From Hyphomonas sp. (lineage in GTDB: Bacteria; Pseudomonadota; Alphaproteobacteria; Caulobacterales; Hyphomonadaceae), in NCBI RefSeq assembly GCF_016125515.1, contig NZ_WGLO01000001.1:124001-188000 (forward strand): a stretch of DNA of 64,000 nt. The letters are read 5' to 3'. Shown piece by piece: positions 18,697 to 26,844 of this stretch (the stretch's first letter is position 1; each line of letters opens with the position of its first letter). Under the pieces are notes generated by a model that was not told the origin of the DNA, did not search any database, and was given only the letters and a program-made list of their open reading frames with translations. The position numbers were made by a program, and so were the translations under genes.

Positions 18697-20436
18697 TCAG
18701 TCCACCTCCAACGGACGCAGTTCGCCGCCCAGCAACACGCCCCAGATGCCGATTTCGGACCAGTCCGTACCCGGCAGATCCAGCGGGTTTGAATCGAGGA
18801 TGGTGAAGTCGGCGCGTTTGCCCGGTGACAGCGAGCCGATCTCGGCTTCCAGCCCCAGCACGCGCGCCGCATCCAGTGTAATCGCCTCCAGCGCATCATA
18901 AGGCTTCAGGGCATTGGCCGCCTCATAGGTGCCGCCCTCGCGTGTCGCGCGCGTGATGTGGGCGCCCGCCGCCCGCAGCGGCTGGGGCGGGGCGAGCGGC
19001 GCGTCGGAGTGCAGTGCCACCACGGCGCCGGCCGCTGACAGGCTGCCCAGCGGCGTGATCCAGCTTGCCCGGGCCGGCCCCAGCGGCGAGGCATACGCCT
19101 CGGCCATGTAGAATACGTAATGGCTGGCCGCGGACACCATCGCCGACAGCTCGCCCGCCCGCGCCGCTTGCTCGGGTGAGAACAGACCGCCATGTTCGAT
19201 CACAAAATCCCCTTCAAACCCTTCCGTGCGCAGCGTCGCCAGCGCCTCCAGCGTCGCGGTCTGCGCCGCGTCGCCGTTGGAATGTATGTGGACGGACAGT
19301 CCGGCATCGGTATAGGGCCTCATAGTATTGGCAATCTCGCCGTTCGGGATCACCCAGAGCCCCATCAACCCCTTCGACTGCCCAGCGAGATATCCCGGCG
19401 GCGACAGACGCATCGTCTGCGAATAATAGGCGGCGTCTGCGAAAAACTTCACCCGAGGCAAGACCGGCGCCGCCGCCGGGCGCGCCCCGCTTACCATGTC
19501 CAACACCGCCTGCGGCGCTCCGTCGCCGAATTCCCGTTGCAACGATCGGAATTCGGGGATCAGGTAAAGCCGGAAGCCATCTTCTGCCATCGACCAGCTT
19601 GCAGCGATCGTCTGGTCTTCCAGCGCCAGCCCGAAAACGCCATACCCAAGATCTGCCGTCGTAGTCACGCCCGCATTGCGCACGATTTCGAAGTACCGCT
19701 CGATCCCCGCGCCGAAGCTGACGGGATTGAACAACACATCCTTTGCCCGGGCGAACACCACCATCGCCGCGTCTTCATAGATACGCCCGGTAAGTGCGCC
19801 GTCCGCATCGAGATCCACGCCGTGGAAGGTCTCCGCCAACGCCGGTGTTGCGCCGATCATGTCGAGGGCGGCGGAGTTCAGGTAGAAGTCGTGCCCGGAA
19901 TAATGCCACACGATCATCGGCCGGTCGGGGGCCACGGCATCCAGGATGTGCCGGTCGAGATCGCCCTGCACCAGGTTATGAAATCCGTACACAACCACCG
20001 GCGCGCCGTCCTGCGGCGCTTCGGCGACGATTTCGGCAAGTCGCGCCCGGAAGGCTTCAGGGGAGGGGTAGCCCGCCGTCATGCCCTCCGGGGTTGCCAT
20101 CGGCCACGGTGGTGCGAACGGATGTGCATAGAGCATTCCGCCCAGCAGCAAATGCATGTGTGGATCGATCAGCCCCGGTACGATCGTTTTGTCACGGAAG
20201 GTCTCGTCGATGCGTGCGCCCGGATAATCGGCCTGCAAGGCGCCCAGGCTACCCACCGCCGTGACGCGGCCTTCGTCCACCGCAACCGCCTCGGCGGTCA
20301 CGCCTTCGCCGGTCATCGGGATGACCTCGCGGGCGACATAGATCGTCACGTCGGACAGGGGCACGGGCGCAGGCGGCGCCGCGCAGGTCGCAATCCATAA
20401 AAACGCGGCCACGAGCCACAGTCGGCGTGTCAGCAT
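18697..20436 (-). CDS. YtcJ-like amidohydrolase, lipoprotein
   Basis: A 579-residue metal-dependent hydrolase of the amidohydrolase_3 branch. The signal peptide ends in a lipobox (LWIATC, Cys about residue 18), so the enzyme is anchored in the envelope rather than cytosolic. Visible features are the metal-binding IDPHMHLLLGG, the second His region HIHSNGDAA, IEHGGLF, HSDAPLAPP, and a C-terminal beta-sandwich return ending GSLSPGKRADFTILDSNP. The substrate is unknown. A run of eight G residues (18673-18680) lies just downstream of its stop. Confidence 0.85.
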   Translation of the reverse strand: MLTRRLWLVAAFLWIATCAAPPAPVPLSDVTIYVAREVIPMTGEGVTAEAVAVDEGRVTAVGSLGALQADYPGARIDETFRDKTIVPGLIDPHMHLLLGGMLYAHPFAPPWPMATPEGMTAGYPSPEAFRARLAEIVAEAPQDGAPVVVYGFHNLVQGDLDRHILDAVAPDRPMIVWHYSGHDFYLNSAALDMIGATPALAETFHGVDLDADGALTGRIYEDAAMVVFARAKDVLFNPVSFGAGIERYFEIVRNAGVTTTADLGYGVFGLALEDQTIAASWSMAEDGFRLYLIPEFRSLQREFGDGAPQAVLDMVSGARPAAAPVLPRVKFFADAAYYSQTMRLSPPGYLAGQSKGLMGLWVIPNGEIANTMRPYTDAGLSVHIHSNGDAAQTATLEALATLRTEGFEGDFVIEHGGLFSPEQAARAGELSAMVSAASHYVFYMAEAYASPLGPARASWITPLGSLSAAGAVVALHSDAPLAPPQPLRAAGAHITRATREGGTYEAANALKPYDALEAITLDAARVLGLEAEIGSLSPGKRADFTILDSNPLDLPGTDWSEIGIWGVLLGGELRPLEVD

Positions 20437-20512
20437 GATATCCTCCCTCGACCGGTCTTTTGCCGGCTATCTACGCAAGGCTAACCCCATGCGCCGTGCT
20501 GCGCCAGTGGGT

Positions 20513-22897
20513 CTAGAGCACGCGCCCGGGAGACAGGTGGCTGGCCGCCGAGACGATGGCATCGGCGTCGATCTGGAAATGCCGGTAGAGATCGCGGATC
20601 GTGCCGGTCTGCCCGAAATGCTCGACGCCCAGCGGCGTGACGGCATGCCCCTTCACGCCGCCGATCCAGGCCAGCGTTGCCGGATGTCCGTCCGTCACGG
20701 TGATCAGCTGGCAATGCGGCGGCACGCCCTCCATCAGGCGTTCGATCTGGCTCTTCGCCTTCGCCTGTCCGCGCGCGCGGGCGCGCCGCGCCGCCGTCCA
20801 GCCTGAATTCAGTCTGTCTGCGGAGGTTACCGCCAACACGCCGATATCGCGTCGGCCTTCGCCGATCCGCGCCGCGGCCTTGATGGCCTCGGGTGCAATC
20901 ACGCCCTGGTAGGCAATCACCACTTCGCAATTCGGTCCCGGCTTGCGCAGCCAGTAGCCGCCATCGATCACGCCTTGCCGGAAGGCAGCATCGTCGCGCT
21001 TCCACACGCGCACCTGTTCCAGCGGCTTGGTCGACAGGCGCAGGTAAACCGAACCGCCCGTTTCGTCGCGCAGCCAGGTGCGCTCATCCGGATCGCCCTC
21101 GCCGTCGCGCTGCAGATAGTCGAAACTCCAGTCCATGATGATCGAGAGTTCGTCCAGGAAAGCTGGTTCGAACGAAACCAGCCCGTCCTGGCTCATGCCG
21201 ATCAGCTGTGCGCCGATGGATTGGTGCGCGCCGCCCTCCGGCGCCAGCGTCACGCCGCTCGGCGTGCCCGCGATGATGAAGCGCGCATCCTGGTAGCAGG
21301 CATAGTTCAGCGCATCGAGCCCGCGCGCAATGAAGGGGTCATACACGGTGCCGATCGGAATCAACCGTTCCCCGAACAGCGAATGCGACAGGCCTGCCGC
21401 GCCCAGCAGCAGGAAGAGGTTCATCTCCGCGATGCCGAGCTCGATATGCTGGCCCTCGGGCGAGAACTGCCATTTCTGTGCGGACGGAATCTTCTGGTCA
21501 CGGAACGTATCGGCGAGGCTCTCGCGTGCGAACAGGCCGCGCCGGTTGACCCAGGGGCCGAGATTCGTCGACACGGTTACATCTGGCGAGGTGGTCACGA
21601 TCCGGCGCGACAGCTCAGTGTCTTCCTTGGCATGGGCATCGAGGATCTTGCCGAACCCGGCCTGCGTCGACAGCATTTCGTCGTCCAGGAAGACCGGCCC
21701 GGGGGAGGGCACGGCCGGCGAACTATAGCGCCTCGGGCCCGCTGCAAAGAAGGGCACCTCACGTAGGAAACCACGTAGGGCGCCGGCGTCCTCGACGCCC
21801 GCCAGTGGCTCCCATTCCTCGCCCTCTGCCACGCCCATCGCCTTCTGGAATTCGCCCATCTGCGTCTTGGTCATCAGACCTGAATGGTTGTCCTTGTGGC
21901 CGGCCAGCGGCGTGCCCCAGCCCTTGATCGTATAGGCGAGGAACACGGTCGGCGTGTCGTCGCGCGCGCCGTCAAACGCCTCGCACAGCGTCTCCAGGCA
22001 CTGGCCGCCCAGATTATTCATCAATTGGCTGAGTTCGGCGTCCGTGCGCCGTTCGATCAGCCGGGTCACGTCGCCCTGGTCGCCGATATCGTCCAGCAGC
22101 CGCTTGCGCCAGGCCGCGCCGCCCAGATAGGTCATCGCCGAATAGAGCGAATTGGGGCAGGTCTCGATCCACTGCTTCAGGCGTGCACCGCCGGGCTCAG
22201 CAAAGGCTGCGCGTTGCAGCGCGCCGAACCGCAGCACTTCCACACGCCAGCCGAACGCCTTGAAGATCGCCTCCACCCGAGCCCAGAGCCCCTCATGCAC
22301 CACGCCGTCCAGGCTCTGGCGGTTATAGTCGATGATCCACCAGGTATTACGCAGGCCGTGCTTCCAGCCTTCCTGCAGGCATTCGTAAACGTTGCCTTCA
22401 TCCAGTTCCGCATCACCCACCAGGGCCACCATGCGGCCGGGCTTGCGCGCACCTGATCCAAGCTCCGTCCACGGACGGGCCAGCAGGTAATCCTGCACCA
22501 GTGCGGCAAACGCCGTCTCTGCCACGCCAAGCCCGACTGACCCCGTGGAAAAATCCACGTCGTCGATGTCCTTTGTCCGTGAAGGATAGGATTGCGCGCC
22601 GCCATAGCCGCGGAAGTTTTCCAGCTTCTCGCGCGTCTGGTTGCCCATCAGGTAGTGCATCGCGTGGAAAACGGGCGCGGCATGCGGCTTCACCGCCACG
22701 CGGTCTTCCGGCCGCAGCACATGGAAGTACAGCGCGGTCAGGATCGACACCATCGAGGCGCAGCTCGCCTGATGTCCGCCCACCTTCACGTCATCGTCGC
22801 GCTTCTCGCGCAGATGGTTCGCATTGTGTACGGTCCACGAGGCCAGCCACAGCAGGCGCTGCTCGAGGGTCTTCAGATGATCGATCGGGTGAGCCAT
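20513..22897 (-). CDS. Homodimeric 2-oxoacid dehydrogenase E1 / transketolase-like enzyme (AceE-like)
   Basis: A 794-residue thiamine-diphosphate enzyme that resembles the homodimeric pyruvate dehydrogenase E1 (AceE) in its N-terminal half: KVGGHQASCASMVSILTALY, KPHAAPVFHAMHYLMG and VDFSTGSVGLGVAE. The TPP/Mg motif is VGDAELDEGNVYECLQEG, ending in the later Asn of DYNRQSLDG. It is about 90 residues shorter than E. coli AceE. No E2 or E3 gene is adjacent, so a pyruvate dehydrogenase role is not established; it may be a stand-alone decarboxylase or ketolase. A short protein of possible phasin type lies 61 bases upstream on the same strand. Confidence 0.85.
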   Translation of the reverse strand: MAHPIDHLKTLEQRLLWLASWTVHNANHLREKRDDDVKVGGHQASCASMVSILTALYFHVLRPEDRVAVKPHAAPVFHAMHYLMGNQTREKLENFRGYGGAQSYPSRTKDIDDVDFSTGSVGLGVAETAFAALVQDYLLARPWTELGSGARKPGRMVALVGDAELDEGNVYECLQEGWKHGLRNTWWIIDYNRQSLDGVVHEGLWARVEAIFKAFGWRVEVLRFGALQRAAFAEPGGARLKQWIETCPNSLYSAMTYLGGAAWRKRLLDDIGDQGDVTRLIERRTDAELSQLMNNLGGQCLETLCEAFDGARDDTPTVFLAYTIKGWGTPLAGHKDNHSGLMTKTQMGEFQKAMGVAEGEEWEPLAGVEDAGALRGFLREVPFFAAGPRRYSSPAVPSPGPVFLDDEMLSTQAGFGKILDAHAKEDTELSRRIVTTSPDVTVSTNLGPWVNRRGLFARESLADTFRDQKIPSAQKWQFSPEGQHIELGIAEMNLFLLLGAAGLSHSLFGERLIPIGTVYDPFIARGLDALNYACYQDARFIIAGTPSGVTLAPEGGAHQSIGAQLIGMSQDGLVSFEPAFLDELSIIMDWSFDYLQRDGEGDPDERTWLRDETGGSVYLRLSTKPLEQVRVWKRDDAAFRQGVIDGGYWLRKPGPNCEVVIAYQGVIAPEAIKAAARIGEGRRDIGVLAVTSADRLNSGWTAARRARARGQAKAKSQIERLMEGVPPHCQLITVTDGHPATLAWIGGVKGHAVTPLGVEHFGQTGTIRDLYRHFQIDADAIVSAASHLSPGRVL

Positions 22898-22958
22898 GCC
22901 CCGGCGTAAATCAGCGCGTGCGCCAAGTCCATGGGGGCCGATCCCGAATGCAGCGGCC

Positions 22959-23282
22959 TTAGCCGCGGGTGCGCTGGGCCTTGTCGAACAGGTCGGTCAG
23001 TGTGGAGCTCGGCAGGGTATGCATCGTTTGCACCCAGCTTGGCATGCCTTTCAGCAGGTCGGCGGTATCCGCCCAGCGGCGCACATTGGCATCGGCCGCA
23101 CGGTGGAAGGCCTCGCGCATGAAGTTCCCGTCCTTGTCGTCGAACCCGTCCGACAATGTGATCTGGGAAAAGCTCATCACGCCTTTTTGCATGTTCAGCA
23201 GCGCTTCGAGCGAGGCCGCCGTGATGGTGGTATAGTTGCGCCAGGAGTTCAGCCAGAAGTCCATCATGTCCTGTTTTCCCAT
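22959..23282 (-). CDS. Small phasin-like protein
   Basis: A 107-residue, mostly helical cytosolic protein without signal peptide or membrane helix (MGKQDMMDFWLNSWRNY... NMQKGVMSF). I do not recognise it securely. Size, amphipathic helices and aromatic-rich start resemble phasins, proteins that coat polyhydroxyalkanoate granules. The promoter region supports this weakly: it holds the perfect palindrome TTGTGC-GGT-GCACAA, a TGC-N3-GCA arrangement of the kind bound by the PHA regulator PhaR. The AceE-like gene follows in the same direction. Confidence 0.6.
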   Translation of the reverse strand: MGKQDMMDFWLNSWRNYTTITAASLEALLNMQKGVMSFSQITLSDGFDDKDGNFMREAFHRAADANVRRWADTADLLKGMPSWVQTMHTLPSSTLTDLFDKAQRTRG

Positions 23283-23308
23283 CTGTTCCGCCTCAAGCTA
23301 GTCCGCGA

Positions 23309-23335
23309 TTGTGCGGTGCACAACAAGTTTTGTGC
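23309..23335 (-). promoter_or_regulatory. Palindromic operator candidate before the phasin-like gene
   Basis: TTGTGC-GGT-GCACAA (23309-23323) is a perfect inverted repeat, followed by a further TTGTGC half-site at 23330-23335. It sits 27 bases upstream of the phasin-like start and in the divergent murI promoter region. The TGC-N3-GCA core fits published PhaR-type sites; assignment is inference. Confidence 0.45.
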
Positions 23336-23406
23336 CACCGGCCACGCTGGCGCCGCCGCCTTGCCTATATTGCGCCGTCTCCGAATGCGCCTAGTTTCCC
23401 GCACAG

Positions 23407-24276
23407 ATGAGCGAAACGATGCCCTACACGTTCGAACCCTCACCCGCGCGGGGCCGCGTTCTCGTGTTCGATTCCGGCGTCGGCGGGCTCACCGTGGCGG
23501 GCGAGATCCGCGCGCTCGGGCCCCGCCTGTCGGTCCACTACGCCGCCGATACGGGCTTTTTCCCATATGGGGACAAGTCCGACGAGGCCCTGCGCGAACG
23601 CCTGCCGAAGGTTGCCAGGGCCCTGGTCGAGGCCGTCCAGCCGGACGTCTTCGTGATCGCCTGCAACACAGCCAGCACGCTCGCCCTCGCCGAGGTTCGC
23701 GCCGCCCTCGACATTCCGGTCGTCGGCACGGTGCCCGCCATCAAGCCGGCGGCGCAGCTCACCGAGACCGGCACGATCGGCCTCCTCGCCACCCCCGGCA
23801 CCATCCGGCGTGCCTATACGGCGCAGCTGATCGAGGAGTTCGCCGCCGGCAAGCGCGTGCTCCTGCATGGCAGCCTCGACCTCGTGAAACTCGCCGAAGC
23901 CAACGCGCGCGGCGAAGACATTCCGCCGGAAGCTTTCGCCTCCGCCCAGGCGCCGCTGTTCGCGATGGAGGGCGGCGATGCGATCGACACAGTCGTACTC
24001 GCCTGCACGCATTTCCCGCTTGTGCGCGGACAGCTCATCGCCACTGCGCCGCGGCCCGTCTCCTACATTGATTCCGGCGCCGCCATTGCCCGCCAGACCA
24101 TTCGTGTCCTGCCGAAAGATACTCATGCCGGCGGGCAGGGAGGCACAGCCAGCCTCACCAGCCCGCCGGATGAGACGGATGGCATCTCGCGCGTCCTCAG
24201 ACGCTACGGATTTCCTGAGATTCAGTTTGTGGCGTGCGAACCGAATGCGACGACTTCGGCCGAAGCCGCGCCGTAG
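23407..24276 (+). CDS. murI: Glutamate racemase
   Basis: Makes D-glutamate for peptidoglycan. A 289-residue cofactor-independent racemase with both catalytic cysteines: Cys86 in VIACNTAS and Cys200 in LACTHFPL. The N-terminal VFDSGVGGLTV carries the conserved Asp22, and FFPYGDKS is the family loop. An ATG at 23425 could also serve as start. A TATATT at 23366-23371 is a possible -10. The 3' end overlaps the convergent ornithine decarboxylase gene by 55 bases. Confidence 0.96.
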   Translation: MSETMPYTFEPSPARGRVLVFDSGVGGLTVAGEIRALGPRLSVHYAADTGFFPYGDKSDEALRERLPKVARALVEAVQPDVFVIACNTASTLALAEVRAALDIPVVGTVPAIKPAAQLTETGTIGLLATPGTIRRAYTAQLIEEFAAGKRVLLHGSLDLVKLAEANARGEDIPPEAFASAQAPLFAMEGGDAIDTVVLACTHFPLVRGQLIATAPRPVSYIDSGAAIARQTIRVLPKDTHAGGQGGTASLTSPPDETDGISRVLRRYGFPEIQFVACEPNATTSAEAAP

Positions 24277-25415
24277 AGCGTCGGCCAAGGAGCGTCCTGC
24301 ACGATCGCGGTGTCGGCTTCACCGAAGCCGTTGAACCGGGTTGCCATCGCGCGGCCATAGGCGCCGATATTGCCGAACTCGATATAGTCGCCTTCGGTCA
24401 TGCCGGCCGGCAGCCAGACCTTCTCGGCCAGCATGTCGGTCGAGTCGCAGGTCGGTCCGTACACGGTGTACTCCACCATGCGGCCCATCTTGCGGGCATC
24501 GCCCGGGATGGCACGGATCGGGAAGTCCCAGCGCTCGTGCACGGCGTCGTACAGCGAACCATACGAACCGTCATTGATGTACAGCGTGTTGCCCTTGGCG
24601 AGGTCCACGCGCACGAGAAGGCTCTCGGCCTCCGCCACAAGCGCACGGCCCGGCTCGCACCACAGTTCAGCGTTTTCCAGAACGAACATGTTCTCGAACG
24701 AACGCATCACCATCGCGACATAGTCGTCCATTTCCGGCGGGGTCTTGTCGGCATAGATCGCAGGGAAGCCGCCGCCGACATCCACGATGTCCACGGTCAC
24801 GCCGGCCTCGATGATGATCCGGCTGGCATCGGCCATTGCCTGCGCCCAAGCCGACGGCTTCATCGCCTGGCTGCCGACATGGAACGACACCCCGACTTCG
24901 TCGGCATGATGGCGGGCGAGGCGGAGGATTTCCGCGGCCTCTTCCGGGCTGGCGCCGAACTTGTTCGCCAGCGGCAGGGCCGAGCCTTCGCAAGACACAG
25001 CGATGCGCACGAGGATCGTCAGGTCCTTCGCACGGCCGGTGGCTTCGAGGATCTTGTTCAGCTCGGCCACGGTGTCGGTCACGAAGATGCGCACACCGTG
25101 GTTCTCATAGGCGCGCTTGATCGCGTGACGCGGCTTGACCGGGTGCAGGTAAGCGATCTTCGCCTCCGGGAACCGGCCGCGAATCAGTTCGATTTCCTTT
25201 TCCGAGGCCGCATCGAAGCTGCGCACGCCGCCTTCCCAGAGGGCGTCCAGAACGTGCGGGGCAGGGTTTGCCTTCACGGCATAAAAGGCCTGCGCCGGAA
25301 ATTTCTCGACAAACCAACGCGCAGCAGCAGTTACACGCTCCGGACGGAAGCAGTAAACCGGCAGCTCTGGCTGCAGATTGCGCACAATATTATACGGGGT
25401 CGCGTAAGTGTGCAT
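24222..25415 (-). CDS. Ornithine decarboxylase, alanine-racemase fold (group IV)
   Basis: Decarboxylates ornithine (possibly lysine too) to putrescine. The 397-residue enzyme has the fold type III PLP barrel: PLP Lys48 in FYAVKANP, phosphate-binding glycines in VDVGGGFPAIY, EPGRALVAEAE, and the C-terminal YGPTCDSTD with the catalytic Cys (about residue 322) and the Asp that reads the substrate amino group. I place the start at ATG 25415, because TTTGGAGG lies 8-9 bases upstream; the longer in-frame extension to 25589 is the structured leader. The AguA/AguB route at 15.4-17.3 kb gives the same product from agmatine. Confidence 0.93.
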   Translation of the reverse strand: MHTYATPYNIVRNLQPELPVYCFRPERVTAAARWFVEKFPAQAFYAVKANPAPHVLDALWEGGVRSFDAASEKEIELIRGRFPEAKIAYLHPVKPRHAIKRAYENHGVRIFVTDTVAELNKILEATGRAKDLTILVRIAVSCEGSALPLANKFGASPEEAAEILRLARHHADEVGVSFHVGSQAMKPSAWAQAMADASRIIIEAGVTVDIVDVGGGFPAIYADKTPPEMDDYVAMVMRSFENMFVLENAELWCEPGRALVAEAESLLVRVDLAKGNTLYINDGSYGSLYDAVHERWDFPIRAIPGDARKMGRMVEYTVYGPTCDSTDMLAEKVWLPAGMTEGDYIEFGNIGAYGRAMATRFNGFGEADTAIVQDAPWPTLYGAASAEVVAFGSHATN

Positions 25416-25545
25416 GACACCTAACCTCCAAAGGGCTTCAAACCAGCTTTGGGCGTTAGTACAGGGGGCCCCCCTTATCGGGTTAGCCCAGATGTCCGCC
25501 ACATCAATTTCGAAGGTGCAAATAGGGGATAACGCCCGGTCTTGC
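25416..25545 (-). promoter_or_regulatory. Structured leader of ornithine decarboxylase (speF-leader candidate)
   Basis: Read on the minus strand, GGGCGTTA (25530-25537) and TAACGCCC (25451-25458) form a perfect 8-bp closing stem around 71 bases. Inside, CCCCT near the 5' side can pair with the AGGGG part of a GGGGGGCCCCC block at 25464-25474, which can also fold on its own 3' half, giving alternative pairings. A nine-codon open frame (25475-25504) ends at that block. Downstream, CCAAAG and CTTTGG flank a loop that reaches the GGAGG ribosome-binding site. Alphaproteobacterial ornithine decarboxylase genes are known to carry the speF leader RNA; membership here is inferred from position. Confidence 0.5.
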
Positions 25546-25571
25546 AAGAAGAAATTTCGGGCTCCTGCTTT

Positions 25572-25611
25572 CTGTCGCAAAACTGTCACTTATAGTCGCA
25601 GCAACTGTCAC
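25572..25611 (+). promoter_or_regulatory. Tandem Pho box upstream of pstS
   Basis: Four 7-base units follow each other at exactly 11-base steps: CTGTCGC at 25572, CTGTCAC at 25583, a degenerate AGTCGCA at 25594 and CTGTCAC at 25605. This is two adjacent PhoB dimer sites. TATGGC at 25622-25627 lies 10 bases after the last unit, the same spacing as in the TonB-receptor promoter. Confidence 0.85.
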
Positions 25612-25677
25612 ATCTTGGGCGTATGGCGGGAGCGCGAATTCCCCGGTAAATCCGGCCAAACAGAGCGGAGAAGTGAG

Positions 25678-26784
25678 ATGTTTAAGGGTTTCCTCAAAGC
25701 GGCCATGCCCGCTGCAATTTTCCTGGCGGTCGCCGCCTGCGGACAGAGCGATCTGTCAAAGCTCGAAGATGATTCGGCCTCTGGAGCCGGTCCGGTCGCC
25801 GGCGCCGCCACCGCCGAGCAGAAGGTCAAAATTGTCGGATCGTCCACCGTCGCCCCGTTCTCGCGCACCATTGCCGAGCGTTTCGGCGCCACCACGGCCT
25901 TCGGCACGCCGATCGTCGAATCGACCGGCACCGGCGGCGGCTTCAAGGCCTTCTGCAGCGGCGTCGGCCCCGACCAGCCGTCGATCGCTAATGCCTCACG
26001 CCCCATCAAGGACTCCGAGCGCAACCTCTGCGTCGCCGCCGGCGTGACCAGTATCACCGAGATCCCGCTCGGCTATGACGGCATCGTCATCGCCAACGCC
26101 AAGGAAGGCCCGGAATTCGACCTGACCAAGCAGGAGCTTTATCTCGCCCTCGCCAAGGACATCCCGGACGGCAAGGGCGGCTTCATGCCGAACCCCTACA
26201 AGGCCTGGAACGAAGTCGCACCAAACCTGCCGGCCGAGCCGATCCTCGTCCTCGGTCCGCCACCGACCTCCGGCACGCGCGACGCCTTCGTCGAACTCGG
26301 CATGGAACTCGGCGCCCTTGAGGTGCCGGAACTTGCCGAACTGAAGAAGACCGATGAAGAAGCCTTCAAGAACTACGCCCACACGATTCGCACAGACGGC
26401 GCCTGGGTAGACTTCGGCGAGAACGACACCGCCATCGCCCAGTCGCTCGTGAAGTCGCCGGAAGCCATCGGCGTGCTCGGCTTCTCCTTCCTGGAGCAGA
26501 ATGGTGACCGCGTGAAAGGTGCCCATCTCGGCGGCATCGACCCGACCTTCGAAATGATCACCACCGGCCAGTATGGCCTCGCTCGCGTGATGTATTTCTA
26601 CGTCAAGGACCAGAACCTGCCGCTGGTGCCGGGCCTGGCTGAATTCGTCGTTGAATCGGTCAGCGAAGGCGCCGCCGGTGAAGATGGCTATCTCGTCGAG
26701 AAGGGCCTGATCCCGCTGCACGAAACCGAACTGGCCAAGGCGCAGGACATCGCGGCTGCGCTGACCGCTTCGACCACGCCGTAA
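25678..26784 (+). CDS. pstS: Phosphate-binding lipoprotein PstS
   Basis: The high-affinity phosphate-binding protein of the Pst ABC importer, here a 368-residue lipoprotein (lipobox FLAVAAC, Cys about residue 21). Family landmarks are VKIVGSSTVAPF, the phosphate loop STGTGGGFKAFC, NASRPIKDSE, and PPTSGTRDAF. The ATG at 25678 follows GGAGAAGTGAG and the signal sequence starts there. pstC, pstA, pstB and phoU are absent: the next gene downstream is on the other strand. It therefore works with a permease encoded elsewhere, or is a second, dispersed copy. The tandem Pho box predicts strong induction when phosphate is low. Confidence 0.92.
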   Translation: MFKGFLKAAMPAAIFLAVAACGQSDLSKLEDDSASGAGPVAGAATAEQKVKIVGSSTVAPFSRTIAERFGATTAFGTPIVESTGTGGGFKAFCSGVGPDQPSIANASRPIKDSERNLCVAAGVTSITEIPLGYDGIVIANAKEGPEFDLTKQELYLALAKDIPDGKGGFMPNPYKAWNEVAPNLPAEPILVLGPPPTSGTRDAFVELGMELGALEVPELAELKKTDEEAFKNYAHTIRTDGAWVDFGENDTAIAQSLVKSPEAIGVLGFSFLEQNGDRVKGAHLGGIDPTFEMITTGQYGLARVMYFYVKDQNLPLVPGLAEFVVESVSEGAAGEDGYLVEKGLIPLHETELAKAQDIAAALTASTTP

Positions 26785-26802
26785 GCGCCACGTCCTACGT
26801 GT

Positions 26803-26827
26803 CCGGGGCCTGCATCGCAGGTCCCGG
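26803..26827. terminator. Hairpin between convergent pstS and GT4 genes
   Basis: An 11-bp stem (CCGGGGCCTGC / GCAGGTCCCGG, one G-U pair) with an ATC loop lies 18 bases after the pstS stop and 17 bases from the GT4 stop. The T tract is short (ATGTTTC), so it is a probable but imperfect, perhaps bidirectional terminator. Confidence 0.5.
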
Positions 26828-26844
26828 ATGTTTCGCCCGGAGGC

